Part shown: positions 6,687 to 17,200 of the stretch, one piece after another
Position numbering within the stretch: position 1 is the first letter of the stretch
How the letters are laid out: the number at the start of each line of letters is the position of its first letter
Origin: a virus
Length of the DNA: 33,319 bases
Virus record (IMG/VR): IMGVR_UViG_3300036398_004139
Coordinates: 1-33,319 of that record
Strand: one strand, 5' to 3'
The notes under the pieces: model-generated
Told to the model about the DNA's origin: nothing
The model's database searches: none
Seen by the model: the letters and a program-made list of their open reading frames with translations, nothing else
Position numbers and translations under genes: made by a program

Positions 6687-9610
6687 TAACTACAAGATAT
6701 TTCCACATTTATTCCAACATTTAATGTTAGTATTTTATTTGCAAACAATTCTATACAACCCGAATTAGAAATAATTAATCTATTAATATCAACATTATAA
6801 TTCAAACCGTATTGATAAATACTTGACAAGTAAGTATCCAAGGCATTTACCCACTGTTCTTCACTTGGATACTCGTATATTCCATATCCTGTGAAAAAGG
6901 GTTGTTGTATTAATATCGTATCATCAAGTCTTAAGTCAATATACCAAGTAGAGGCAATAGAACTTGTATTACAATTGGCTAATGTATAACCACTTGACGC
7001 TATAACAGAATTGGTTGCAATTGCCAAAGCGTCTGAGAACGAATTTATAATTGATGTTGTACCACTCCAAGGTATTGTACTTGCGGTTAACGTTTCGTCA
7101 ATACAATCATAAGAAAATACAACACCATCAGCAACACAAGGTGTACAAAGTAATGTCGTAACAATACAACCTCTTTGTCTTCTATATACATATTTTTGTC
7201 TATGAAATGCCGAGTTTTCATATTTTAAACCACCATTCCATATTGTAGATGATGGTATTACTTGTTCTACTAATTTTGTCCAATAATCCCCAATACCTAA
7301 ACAATAATCAATCATTTTCTGATACGTGTACTTGTTTGTCGTAATTCCTTGGTCTTCTAATGAAGTTAAGTATTTCCAATAAACAAGTTGTAATGTTGGG
7401 TATCCTGAAGATTTACCATCAGTTGTAAACCATCTATTTCTAACATTAATCATGTTATAATAAAAATCCTGAGCAAATTCGGCAAAAGTTTTTACTTGTG
7501 GTTGTGGATTTACATATGTCCAATCTATATTTCCTGGTGATGGATATGGTGTTGTTAATCCTGTATATGGAATTGGATAGTTGGTAAGGTTAGATTGTTC
7601 CCAAACATCATAAGTAATTCCTTGACCAACATTTAAAAACAAGTCAACATTTTTAACGTTAACTGTCAAACTATCATCAATGTTTAATATATTAGTCTGT
7701 GTCGATTCAGATTTCAAAGTTGATTTATTCGCTAAAACATTAAAACCAATTCCATTTAAATTTGGAAACTTTCTGTATCTATCTAAAAATTGTTGTCCAA
7801 AAGATGGTGCTTGTTTTATTACTTTAACACTTGGTGTTGTACTCGTATATGTTAACTGTGTTGTTTCTACTAATGTTTCACTAACGTGAAATGAATTTTG
7901 TTCATACCATCCTTGTCCTTTTTGGAAAAAGAAGTTATTTGTTTGGTCAGGAGTTTTAGTATATCCATTTTCATTTATTGGGTAGTCAGCAATTGTGTAT
8001 GGTGAATTACTTGATACAACATTTGTTGTAAAAGCACTATATGTTTTTCCTTTTATTTTATATTCACTACCAACTAAATACCCAGGTATGTTTTGATTGT
8101 ATGTACCACCTGATATAGTTGCATATCTATTTAAAAAGTCTTCATATGAAATTTTTCTATCTGCAACATATATTGTTTCGTTGAACTCAATTAACGCTTC
8201 GGGAGCCCCAATCATTCTCATTAAAAATTCTACCGATTTTCTTGTTCCTTTTGATTTAAATAGGTTTGACGCATTTAATATTAATCTTCTATAAAACTCA
8301 AAATTAAGCTCTGATGGTGTTTCATCTCTTGTCCATCCCTCATATATTGATTTGTTTTTTACACCATACGTTGATGTTAAAAAATCTTCATTAGATATTG
8401 GTGATATGTTTGTGTTCCATCCTAATGTTTTTGCCAAATTTATTAAAAGAGCTGATGGTATATCATTTTCAGATACATAATCAACCGATGTCATTCTTGC
8501 CAATCCATCAATAAAAACTTTTGTCTCATCAAAACTTCTACCATATATTTGTAAAACTTTTTCAATTTTTTGGTCAGGTGTATCAAACTCTTTAAATGAA
8601 TCTGTTATCAAAAATCTACTAATTAGATTTGTTTTAAAATTATCAATCTGTGACGCAAATAAATTTAAATTATGTAAATAAACATTAAAATTATTTGTTA
8701 TTATGTCTATATTCCAAATACCATATAAGGGCCATGTCAAATATTCATAAGAAGTATAAAATTGTCCATTTTCAGTTTCTTTTGGAACCTTGAATTGTGC
8801 TGTGTATTTTGGTATCACAAACCTATTTAACAAAAATTGTTCTACAGCATCAAAATCATTTAAGAAAACCATTTCGGTTTTTAATTTATTTGGTCGGATA
8901 ACCAATGAAGTTGTAACGTTACTTAAACCTGAAAAAGGATTTCCACTAACAGAAAAACTAATTGTACCAGCGGTTAAAGATTGTGATGGTGTAAAAAATG
9001 TTACATGATATTCTTCAGATTCACTACCTAAAAATAAAGAATAATCTAAATAGTTTCTCGTTAAATTTCTTAAATAACTAACATCATCAGGTCTAAGAGA
9101 TATGTTCCTTTCTGCATTTACAGTATAATCAATGTCTAATGTATTTTTTATTCTAGCAACATCCACATCAAAAGATGTAAAATTTTCATTTTGATTATAC
9201 ACAATATTTGTTGCAGTATAACCAGTAGAATAATCAAAATATACCTTATCTATTTCAATAGCCGCGGGAAAAAAATTAATTATGTGCCTTACCGAAGTTG
9301 AAAGTCTTTTAGTTAATGAGCCATATAAGGTAAAGTTAGTTACATCGGTTAAATCGTATGATGGGTAAACTTTTAAATCGATTGCCAATGCCGCTCTAGC
9401 CTGCTCTAAATCAACGTTTAAAGTATCTAATGTAATCGAATCAGAAAATACACCATCGGGATAATCCGTATCAATTTTTTCAGTAACACCATAATCCCAA
9501 ATAAAATTAGTATTGGTAAGTCCACCACCTTTGGTAGTTTGAAAACCAACTAACTCTTCATTCGGGTCTAAAAAACCCGCACCAGGATTTGGGATTACTA
9601 TTTTATTCAT
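6686..9610 (-). CDS. Baseplate/tail protein with P2 gpI-like segment (974 aa)
   Basis: The central part (residues about 345-475) holds features of P2 tail protein I-type baseplate proteins: a helical segment (DQKIEKVLQIYGRSFDETKV), then IPSALLINLAKTLGWN, then FEFYRRLILNASNLFKSKGT and SVEFLMRMIGAPEALIEFNE. The known gpI pattern is a helical bundle with a KGT motif before an RMIG-like helix. The flanks are beta-rich. The last about 150 residues (after CIVTTLLCTPC) resemble the C-terminus of the SprB-like protein: a Cys, then FFTG, PSEEQWVNALDTYL, and LIISNSGC. This suggests a wedge or tail-tip protein that shares a docking module with the adhesin. TAATG overlaps join it to both neighbours. Baseplate membership is fairly likely; the exact T4 counterpart is not known. 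Confidence 0.7.
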   Translation of the reverse strand: MNKIVIPNPGAGFLDPNEELVGFQTTKGGGLTNTNFIWDYGVTEKIDTDYPDGVFSDSITLDTLNVDLEQARAALAIDLKVYPSYDLTDVTNFTLYGSLTKRLSTSVRHIINFFPAAIEIDKVYFDYSTGYTATNIVYNQNENFTSFDVDVARIKNTLDIDYTVNAERNISLRPDDVSYLRNLTRNYLDYSLFLGSESEEYHVTFFTPSQSLTAGTISFSVSGNPFSGLSNVTTSLVIRPNKLKTEMVFLNDFDAVEQFLLNRFVIPKYTAQFKVPKETENGQFYTSYEYLTWPLYGIWNIDIITNNFNVYLHNLNLFASQIDNFKTNLISRFLITDSFKEFDTPDQKIEKVLQIYGRSFDETKVFIDGLARMTSVDYVSENDIPSALLINLAKTLGWNTNISPISNEDFLTSTYGVKNKSIYEGWTRDETPSELNFEFYRRLILNASNLFKSKGTRKSVEFLMRMIGAPEALIEFNETIYVADRKISYEDFLNRYATISGGTYNQNIPGYLVGSEYKIKGKTYSAFTTNVVSSNSPYTIADYPINENGYTKTPDQTNNFFFQKGQGWYEQNSFHVSETLVETTQLTYTSTTPSVKVIKQAPSFGQQFLDRYRKFPNLNGIGFNVLANKSTLKSESTQTNILNIDDSLTVNVKNVDLFLNVGQGITYDVWEQSNLTNYPIPYTGLTTPYPSPGNIDWTYVNPQPQVKTFAEFAQDFYYNMINVRNRWFTTDGKSSGYPTLQLVYWKYLTSLEDQGITTNKYTYQKMIDYCLGIGDYWTKLVEQVIPSSTIWNGGLKYENSAFHRQKYVYRRQRGCIVTTLLCTPCVADGVVFSYDCIDETLTASTIPWSGTTSIINSFSDALAIATNSVIASSGYTLANCNTSSIASTWYIDLRLDDTILIQQPFFTGYGIYEYPSEEQWVNALDTYLSSIYQYGLNYNVDINRLIISNSGCIELFANKILTLNVGINVEISCS

Positions 9611-10524
9611 TATTCGGGTATTATATTATCTAAACTATAATTGAATGCAATATTATTAAGTCTATCTTGACGAACTTCATAAAGTAAGTTACCGAAATCA
9701 TCCCTAACTTCAAACAGATTATATTGTTTATATATTCTACTTTCAGAATCATAAATGGTGTAGACACCTGTTTCCATTGCTTTACTTTGGTTACCGTATA
9801 ACGCAATTGCCACACTATTTAAATCATATTCTGCCATTTCAATTTCAATAGTAAATGGGTTGAAAAATGTGTTTGTTAATATAACATTTTGACCTGGTTG
9901 TCCAATATATGGAACAGCATTTGGGTTGTTTGATGGAGCACTTGATGGTGATACGGTACAAAAAACTAAGTTTTTTGCCGATGGAGCGTCAATATATCTG
10001 TATCTTACTGAACTAATATTACTAGTGCCTGGTTGACTAACAACAGCATCAACAAAAAAAGAAGATGTTATCATCCTATAAAAATTAGGAATTTTAGTAC
10101 CATCAGAATTTAAATATTCTACTCTATATCCAACAAGACCTTGTGAAACAAATCTATTTCTAAATTGCGAATCTACATTATTTGTATCAATAACTAACCC
10201 CTTAACACTTGGTAATGCCGCTAAAACACCGCAATCTGTTAAATTAGTTCTAATTTGTACAGGTCTAACCATTAAAGTGTAAATTCCAACTTTATTAAAT
10301 TCTGTTGCAGGTAATTTCATATTATACAAACCACCTAATATTTCATTAGTACCACCACCTGTATTGGCGTTGTTAAAATATGGTGTTAATATTTGTGATG
10401 CGTTTAATTTTTTAATTACAGGATTTGATGTAAAATCTCTTGATGGTGTATAAACCATAATGATTTCAACATCTTCGGGTGCCATGTCGGCGGGTCTAGT
10501 TATACCATAGGTTCCAAGTGCCAT
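9610..10524 (-). CDS. Hypothetical baseplate or tail protein (304 aa)
   Basis: The protein begins MALGTYGITRPADMAPEDVE, followed by a segment holding MVYTPSRDF and LNASQILTPYFNN. Mixed strand-like segments follow. The C-terminal third reads IYDSESRIYKQYNLFEVRDD and LLYEVRQDRLNNI. No family was recognised, and there is no signal peptide, membrane helix or catalytic motif. The ATG at 10524 lies four bases inside the gap after the upstream TAA at 10526, and the stop overlaps the next ATG (TAATG at 9610). Co-transcription with baseplate genes on both sides suggests a baseplate wedge or tail role, which is context only. Confidence 0.7.
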   Translation of the reverse strand: MALGTYGITRPADMAPEDVEIIMVYTPSRDFTSNPVIKKLNASQILTPYFNNANTGGGTNEILGGLYNMKLPATEFNKVGIYTLMVRPVQIRTNLTDCGVLAALPSVKGLVIDTNNVDSQFRNRFVSQGLVGYRVEYLNSDGTKIPNFYRMITSSFFVDAVVSQPGTSNISSVRYRYIDAPSAKNLVFCTVSPSSAPSNNPNAVPYIGQPGQNVILTNTFFNPFTIEIEMAEYDLNSVAIALYGNQSKAMETGVYTIYDSESRIYKQYNLFEVRDDFGNLLYEVRQDRLNNIAFNYSLDNIIPE

Positions 10525-10525
10525 A

Positions 10526-11650
10526 TTATTGTTCTATTATTTTAAAATATCCATATCCGTATTTTATGAGGTCTCCGAGATTGTCAACTTCCCCTAATCT
10601 TAGAAAACTTTCAGTCCCTGATAATCTACCTCTATCAATAAATACATTTGATTGTATTTCTGTTGCGTTTACCATACCTATTAATATTTCTTCTTTTACT
10701 ATCGGTACTGGTGTCATATTATATTCTGTCATACCTGATACGATTGGAATTACTTTGTCAGGTTGTGATGGATTTATATACCCTGTAATGAATAGAGTGT
10801 ATCCTGCGGGAAAATCATAATACAATACATTGTCATATGTATACCCTGTGTAATCATCTTGTATCGCAGTAATCCAACCAATTACAGTTTCTTTTCTATA
10901 TACAGGTGCACCAACAACATAGGTGTATGGTCCATATTGTTTTAATTGTGTTACTTTAGAAGTTGTAAATCCTGTGACAAAATAAGGTACTGTTGTGTAA
11001 TTTGAACTTTTTTGTGCGTAAATAGAATTATAACTATCACCTGTAAAAATCCATTTATACGATATTGGTGTTGCCGACCAAGCGCCTGAGTTCATAATAA
11101 AATAATATTCCCCATCAGGATTATTAAAACTTACTTTACTATATGGGACAGTAATATTTTTTGTTGTTACAGTTGTTCCCCAAGCCGCGGTACCACTAAG
11201 ACTAACAGAATAAATTTTACTTTTACCATCTATTAGTGGTGGATATGAGTGCTCAATATAACTTGGGTACTTTTTAACAAAAGTTTCAATTGGTGATGCA
11301 TCACCCCAATCAATATTATAAGTGATTTCTTGAGATAAAGCCTCTGATGTATTATAAACAAATAAATTATATGGTGACCCTGTTGTTGCCGAATAAATAA
11401 AATTATTATTAATATCTTGTTGATATATCGCACCATCAAAACCAGAATAATAACCAATATCCTTATATGATTGTTCAAAAAATACAGGAATTGTTAAACC
11501 TGTCAAAACAGAATCACCATTAGTACCACCCGATAAAAGGTAAGTTAACCCTGTCCAAGATTGTTCAGTCTTACCACTAACATTAACATTAACGATTGCA
11601 GATTTTAAAAACTCTTGGGAAATAACTATATTGTATTGTTCAGTGTTCAC
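10526..11650 (-). CDS. Hypothetical baseplate protein with PKD-like segment, GTG start (374 aa)
   Basis: The start is GTG at 11650-11648, overlapping the TGA of the upstream gene in a GTGA junction; there is no closer ATG. The product starts MNTEQYNIVISQEFLKSAIV. Residues about 120-165 carry a PKD-like pattern: YNIDWGDASPIETF, then YIEHSYPP, then KIYSVSLSGTAAWG. In PKD folds the WGD(G/A)S turn, the H-(S/T)-Y and the following Y-x-V-x-L strand recur in this order. The rest is strand-rich with many Tyr and Gly (GPYTYVVGAPVYRKETVIGW). It is probably a structural protein displaying an immunoglobulin-like domain. It lies among baseplate genes, and its exact role is unknown. Confidence 0.75.
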   Translation of the reverse strand: MNTEQYNIVISQEFLKSAIVNVNVSGKTEQSWTGLTYLLSGGTNGDSVLTGLTIPVFFEQSYKDIGYYSGFDGAIYQQDINNNFIYSATTGSPYNLFVYNTSEALSQEITYNIDWGDASPIETFVKKYPSYIEHSYPPLIDGKSKIYSVSLSGTAAWGTTVTTKNITVPYSKVSFNNPDGEYYFIMNSGAWSATPISYKWIFTGDSYNSIYAQKSSNYTTVPYFVTGFTTSKVTQLKQYGPYTYVVGAPVYRKETVIGWITAIQDDYTGYTYDNVLYYDFPAGYTLFITGYINPSQPDKVIPIVSGMTEYNMTPVPIVKEEILIGMVNATEIQSNVFIDRGRLSGTESFLRLGEVDNLGDLIKYGYGYFKIIEQ

Positions 11651-12495
11651 GGATTTACATATTCATACCATTTTATGGGTTTAGATGTTGTTCCAACCCT
11701 TGTTTCGTCTGTTATTGTGTCGTCTAAATAAACTTCATATTTGTACGTATCGTAGTTTAATTTTAATGTATAGTAAAAATATGTTTCTTGTGAAAAATTA
11801 AATTTATCTTGTAGTTCACCTTGAGTTATATTCATCATTCTTTTAAATTGTCCAATACCCGCATCATAATACTTACATGACATGTACAAGGTATCGATAT
11901 CAATGAAATCTCTATTTTTTAACCAATAGACATAATACCCTTCTTTATCACCAACATGATTTAAGGAAAATTTTGGTTTTTTAATCTTTACCGTATTTTG
12001 TCCTATAACCGCATCTGTTGTTAAACCTTGTTGTGCGGGGATTATAATAGTTAATAAGATTTGTTGTCTTGTACTTTTTTTACCGTCATAAAAGTCTAAC
12101 TTAAAATAAGATTTATTGAAAACTCCTTCGTAATAATAAATTTGTCTGTTTGTATATCCATTAGCTCTATAATCTATAACCCAATTATCACTATTAGTCG
12201 TTGCGGTAATTGACGAATCGGTTTGAGCAGAATAAAAATAAAATTCATAATTTATCGAAGTATTATTTGGTGGTTCTTTAATAGATTCTCTCCAAGGTAA
12301 ATGTGAATACCTTATAGTCTCTAAATCGTCAATCGGGTTAATACTTTGTTGTATGATTTCTGTTTCAAAAACATCAATACTTTCATTCACCCCACCCAAA
12401 TCCCAAGGCGCTAATATCGGCAAGTTAATTGCCAAATCACCTGTCAAACCAGATATTGGTGGTACGGGATTATATCTAAATCTATAATTATTCAC
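11647..12495 (-). CDS. Hypothetical baseplate-region protein, GTG start (282 aa)
   Basis: The start is GTG at 12495-12493, eight bases inside the end of the upstream gene. The stop TGA overlaps the next gene's GTG. The product begins MNNYRFRYNPVPPISGLTGD and is rich in Tyr, Asn, Asp and Ile, with segments INYEFYFYSAQTDSS, KSYFKLDFYDGKKS, KEGYYVYWLKNRDF and SQETYFYYTLKLNYDTYKYE. It looks like a beta-sandwich structural protein. No family was recognised and no catalytic or membrane features were seen. Tight overlaps on both sides suggest co-translation and assembly with its neighbours in the baseplate or tail-tip complex. Confidence 0.7.
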   Translation of the reverse strand: MNNYRFRYNPVPPISGLTGDLAINLPILAPWDLGGVNESIDVFETEIIQQSINPIDDLETIRYSHLPWRESIKEPPNNTSINYEFYFYSAQTDSSITATTNSDNWVIDYRANGYTNRQIYYYEGVFNKSYFKLDFYDGKKSTRQQILLTIIIPAQQGLTTDAVIGQNTVKIKKPKFSLNHVGDKEGYYVYWLKNRDFIDIDTLYMSCKYYDAGIGQFKRMMNITQGELQDKFNFSQETYFYYTLKLNYDTYKYEVYLDDTITDETRVGTTSKPIKWYEYVNP

Positions 12496-14251
12496 AATTA
12501 TCAGATATAGGTTCGTCGGTTATTTCAACCTCAAAGTTTATGTTCTTAAACGGTGTAGTTAAAAGAAATAATACATCACCAAATGGGTAATGAGCGTCAT
12601 TCAAATATGGATAATTAACACCAACATCACCATCAGATTCACCGTATGGTATTATATCACGCCAAATCCATTTGTTTAATCCTTCGGAATAATAAGCCCA
12701 AGGTTTTTTTGTTGTGGATATTTGACCGTCAGAGCTAGATAAAGTTGTGTAAAATTCTCTAATTGTGATTGGGTGGTGTGGTTGATAAAAATAACCTGGT
12801 GGTATTGTTGACCCGTTATCATTTGTTTGATAAACCGAATCATTAAATGTTATTTTGTGTTGGCAATTAGATACAACATATTCCGTTTGTTCTATTTCAT
12901 TGTATTCACAAAAGTCACCAATTAAAATATCATCTTTTTTAGGTGGTATATTATAATAAAAATTATAAAGTTTAGTAAGTGATGCTCTCTGATATGTACC
13001 TACACTTATATTCTCTAAACTATCAACATTATTAATTCCCCACCAATCGTCAATCACATCTTGATGAAAATTAAAATTCCAACCATATTGTAAAGCTTTA
13101 TTAGTATTCAATAATGGTTTATTGAACCATCCATAATAACCTTTATTAATTATTGTTGCGTAAAATTTGGTTATTGGTTTAAAGTTGTTATCATATATTT
13201 CTTTAATATCAAAATCGTTTTGAAATGTAAAACTATAACTTTGAGTTCCTTCTTTAATTGAAACTCTTTGTTGTAAGTTTGGTGTTAGGGCAGAATATTC
13301 CATTTTTTGTTGTGTTGAAAATGGATTGTTTTCAAACCCTAAATTATTAATATTCGAATCTGTTTCATTGGTTAAAAGTTTATGTAATCTAACATAATAC
13401 TTAGATTTTGTTTCACCTGAATTTTCAATATTAACAATACGTTTAAGTGTTCCTGTGGTACCATTTAAAAATGTTGTACCTGTATAACCAAGGTCCTGAA
13501 TTGAAAAACTTGTATTTGCATTGTCGTAATTTGGTTCTCCTAATAAATCAACTCTAAACAAATTGTTATTATTGTATTTTATTGACAATTCAACATATTG
13601 TGATGTTTGTAAATTGTGGTTACCACCACATCTAAAAGTAATGTATTTCACACCATTTATAACATTATTAAAAAGTGTAAAAGGTATACCATCAGACGCT
13701 TTGAATGAAATTGTGTTACCATCCAATTGCTTATCAACATAACTCATTTTTTGTTCTGTTGATGAAGAAAAAGGATAACTTAAAAACACAGACCAATTAT
13801 ATGTTGAGGCGCTTTGAGGTTTAAATAGTATGTGTTTATTATCATAGTCAGTTCTTATGAAATTAAACTCGTTGTATTGTGGAAACCCGTTCCATCTTAA
13901 TCCAAAAGTATCTGGTACTCTTTCAAAGTTGTTAAATAATATTTGGTTGTTTTCAACAACTTCTAATCCATTAGTTAAATATAAGAAATTTTTAAATCCA
14001 TCATAATCTGTAGAACCTTCAATTATATTTGAAAATATATTTGTTATTTTTCCACTAATTCTAAACAATGTTGAATTTTGTCTTTCAACTTGGGATTGTT
14101 CTAAAAGGTTTACATTCCTTGTTCTGTCTGATTCAATGAATTCTTTTTGGTCAGATATAAACTCGGCAGGGATAGAAATAATTCTTTCAGTCGCACCTTT
14201 ATACCTGTCACTACCTTTTAATATTGTAATATCACTTTGTACTCCTGCCAT
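12488..14251 (-). CDS. Hypothetical baseplate or tail structural protein (587 aa)
   Basis: The protein begins MAGVQSDITILKGSDRYKGA and has a charged N-terminal region (IPAEFISDQKEFIESDRTRN). Many Phe/Tyr/Asn-rich strand segments follow (LRWNGFPQYNEFNFIRTDYD, FRCGGNHNLQ, YYNIPPKKDDILIGDFCEYN). The C-terminus is acidic (NFEVEITDEPISDNCE). No family was recognised. The ATG at 14251 is a TAATG junction with the giant gene upstream, and the preceding six bases are one mismatch from the TATTTAT element (GATTTAT at 14259-14253). The large size, aromatic-rich composition and context suggest a peripheral baseplate component. Confidence 0.7.
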   Translation of the reverse strand: MAGVQSDITILKGSDRYKGATERIISIPAEFISDQKEFIESDRTRNVNLLEQSQVERQNSTLFRISGKITNIFSNIIEGSTDYDGFKNFLYLTNGLEVVENNQILFNNFERVPDTFGLRWNGFPQYNEFNFIRTDYDNKHILFKPQSASTYNWSVFLSYPFSSSTEQKMSYVDKQLDGNTISFKASDGIPFTLFNNVINGVKYITFRCGGNHNLQTSQYVELSIKYNNNNLFRVDLLGEPNYDNANTSFSIQDLGYTGTTFLNGTTGTLKRIVNIENSGETKSKYYVRLHKLLTNETDSNINNLGFENNPFSTQQKMEYSALTPNLQQRVSIKEGTQSYSFTFQNDFDIKEIYDNNFKPITKFYATIINKGYYGWFNKPLLNTNKALQYGWNFNFHQDVIDDWWGINNVDSLENISVGTYQRASLTKLYNFYYNIPPKKDDILIGDFCEYNEIEQTEYVVSNCQHKITFNDSVYQTNDNGSTIPPGYFYQPHHPITIREFYTTLSSSDGQISTTKKPWAYYSEGLNKWIWRDIIPYGESDGDVGVNYPYLNDAHYPFGDVLFLLTTPFKNINFEVEITDEPISDNCE

Positions 14252-17200
14252 TATAAATCAATTAAATTTTTCTTTACAAATATGTCGTATGCTGTTTTTC
14301 CAACTTTTAAACCAAAATAAAAGTGGAATGGCGCACCAACAATAAATTTTGATGGGCTGTCAGAATTTAAAAATCCATCATATGTAAATCCTGTTACAAT
14401 ACCTGTTGCACCTGTTAATCCAATTGAATCATAAATGTATCCAGGTCTTTGCGTTGTTGGGTTTTTAATTCCGCTTTTAAAATACGTATCATCATTTAGT
14501 CGGTCAATTCCTTGATATGGTATTATTTTAAAGTCACTTCTTTTGGTTGCCCAGTTATTATTTTCAGAACCAAAAATACTTTGTTTACCTGTTGGTTTTA
14601 ATTCCCATTTATACATTGGTACTGTCTGTGAGTTATGTCCAAAAAAGTTATATGCAAACTTTGTTGGTGTATCTATAAATATTTCTCTACCAGGTGTTAC
14701 CAAATCTCTTGGTGTTGTATCACCACTAAAGAAGATACCAACAATAGGTTCAGGTGTCGCATTAAAAAATAAATTAGCGTCTTTATATGTTTCAGGTGAA
14801 AATGGTACCACACCAAGTTCACTATTAATACTTGTTAATTGTGCGTAGTCACCATCTATTTTTTCACCAGGTCTACTAAATAATTCTCCAATACCACCAC
14901 CAAATGATAATAATTTTTTTAAAAAACTGTCATTTGATAATCTACTTATAATAAATAATTGAGTTATGTCACCAATATTTGAATATGATGTGGCTTCAAG
15001 TCTATCTATATTATATCCTTGAAATTCTGGTTTATTACAAATAAATTTAACAATGTTATCTTTAGGACCTAAATCCATCATTGTTGTTGGATTACCTAAA
15101 AAGTATTCATTTGAACCTTGTTCTGTAGTATTTCCTTCTATTGTCTTTCCTATAAATTTTGCAGTACTTTGATTATATGGTGATGACCTATAAAAGAATG
15201 AATTATTTTCTTCTCTGAAAACTATCTTGTCTTTACAATACAAATATGTTGGGTTTTTTGTTTCTAATGCAGGATATACTTTATCGTTTTGGAAACCAGG
15301 CATATATAAAACACCATTAATCCATTGATTTGTAAATGTCATTCCAACAACATTTCTACAGATTGCAAAACCCATTAGAAATCTTGACCTCCACTCGGCA
15401 AACGCTTTTAAATCCGCAGCAATAGCCAACTCCTTTGCAACTAATCTATAACATCCATTAACCATTATTGGATAATCTTTATCACCGCTAGTATAATATA
15501 CATCAGGATAATCATCTTTTGGTGTTTTAACAGATATACTATCACCTGCAGTTTGTTGATATGCATCTAAAGGCACCATGTTATTACAACTAAACGAACT
15601 AATAACTGATGTTGTTCCTGAACCATAAGCTTCTTCAAAATCCACACCTTGTCCTGTTGTAAAATCTGAATTTGCGGTTACCGTTCCTAATATCTCAGTA
15701 GAAATCCCATCATCTGAAACAACCGAAAGTGTAAAAGATTTGTTTTGAGCGAAAACAAATCTGTCATCAAATGAACTTGAACGTGGTAATCTATCAGACC
15801 TCATTATTATTTTACTATTTGATGACATGTTCATAGTTATTCCTGTTGAATATACATTTGTATTATATGTTACTAAACCCGCCCCACACCACCTTGTTCC
15901 TATAGTTTCAGTACCTTTACATCTTCTAGCCATCAATCCACCACCTTCAACATATTCATTTTCAAAGTAACTATCGGGTGAATTATTCACATATGTATTT
16001 GGTCCTGACCACGCCCCACTTGGTACTGTTTTACCCGCAACATAATAACCACTTAGTTGAGTTCCAATAGGGTTGTTTATTTTTATATCAGGATTATCTG
16101 AATCATTTTCAGAATCAAAATTAGAAAATAAAGAATGATTGTGTGTTGTATACGCACTATATTTAAAAAGTCCTGTACCTGTAGATGCGGTAAAAACATA
16201 TGACGGACTAAATAATGACACACCATTGTTATTGATAATTTTATCGTGACGTAATAAACTTAAATTATTATTGATTGGTATGTTTAACTTATAATCTGAT
16301 TCAACAACTAATTCACCATCACTTAATCCAAATGGTTTTGATATATCAATTTTAGTTTTTTGTCTAGTTGTATATGGGTCAACACCTTTCATTAACATAA
16401 CCACACCTAAATTTTTATAGTTTTGAATTGATTTTAATTGTTTTACATTTGTAGTACCATAATTGGGGTTATTATCTTTATCGGTAACATTATTGAAAAC
16501 TATATCCATCTCACCATCAATGATACGTCTATAAAAACTTTTAGAATAAATTGTATTATTTTTCGTTTTATTGGTTACAATATTTTCAATGTCACCAACA
16601 GTTGTCGCGGTAACAACTTGGTGATATTCGATGTCAGATGGAAATGTATAACTACCAATACCATTTGTATATAATGTTTGGTTAATTGCAAATGATTTTT
16701 TAATCATTCCTCCGCCATTTGGTGATGCGTAAGTTATTTCTATTTCAGTAGTACCAGATGGTATTGTTGTACCTGTAACTGAAAAATTATTTAATCCATT
16801 TTGTACTGTAGACGCACTTAAAATATTAATATCATATGTCCTATTTAAGTTTACAAATGATATCATAGAACCTGTCGTAAATGTACCGATTTGGTCGGCA
16901 TCAACTAAAAATACTAAAGGTTGGTCTTCATAAAATGGAGTTGCTCTATCTTTATTTTTTTCATAATTAGGAAAAATTTTTATTCTATTTGACCCACCAC
17001 CATCAACATTGTCAAAATAATGTCCTTTTGTGTTATAAAGATTAATTCTTTCGGGTAAGGGAATTTCGTTTTTACTCCAATAAGATTCATTATTGGTGTT
17101 ATTATAATAGGGTGTTCTTGCGTAGTTTTTAGTGTCAACATCATCTCTACCTGCAATAACTTCACCAAAACCTGAATTTTTCTTTAATATTAAAATGTCA

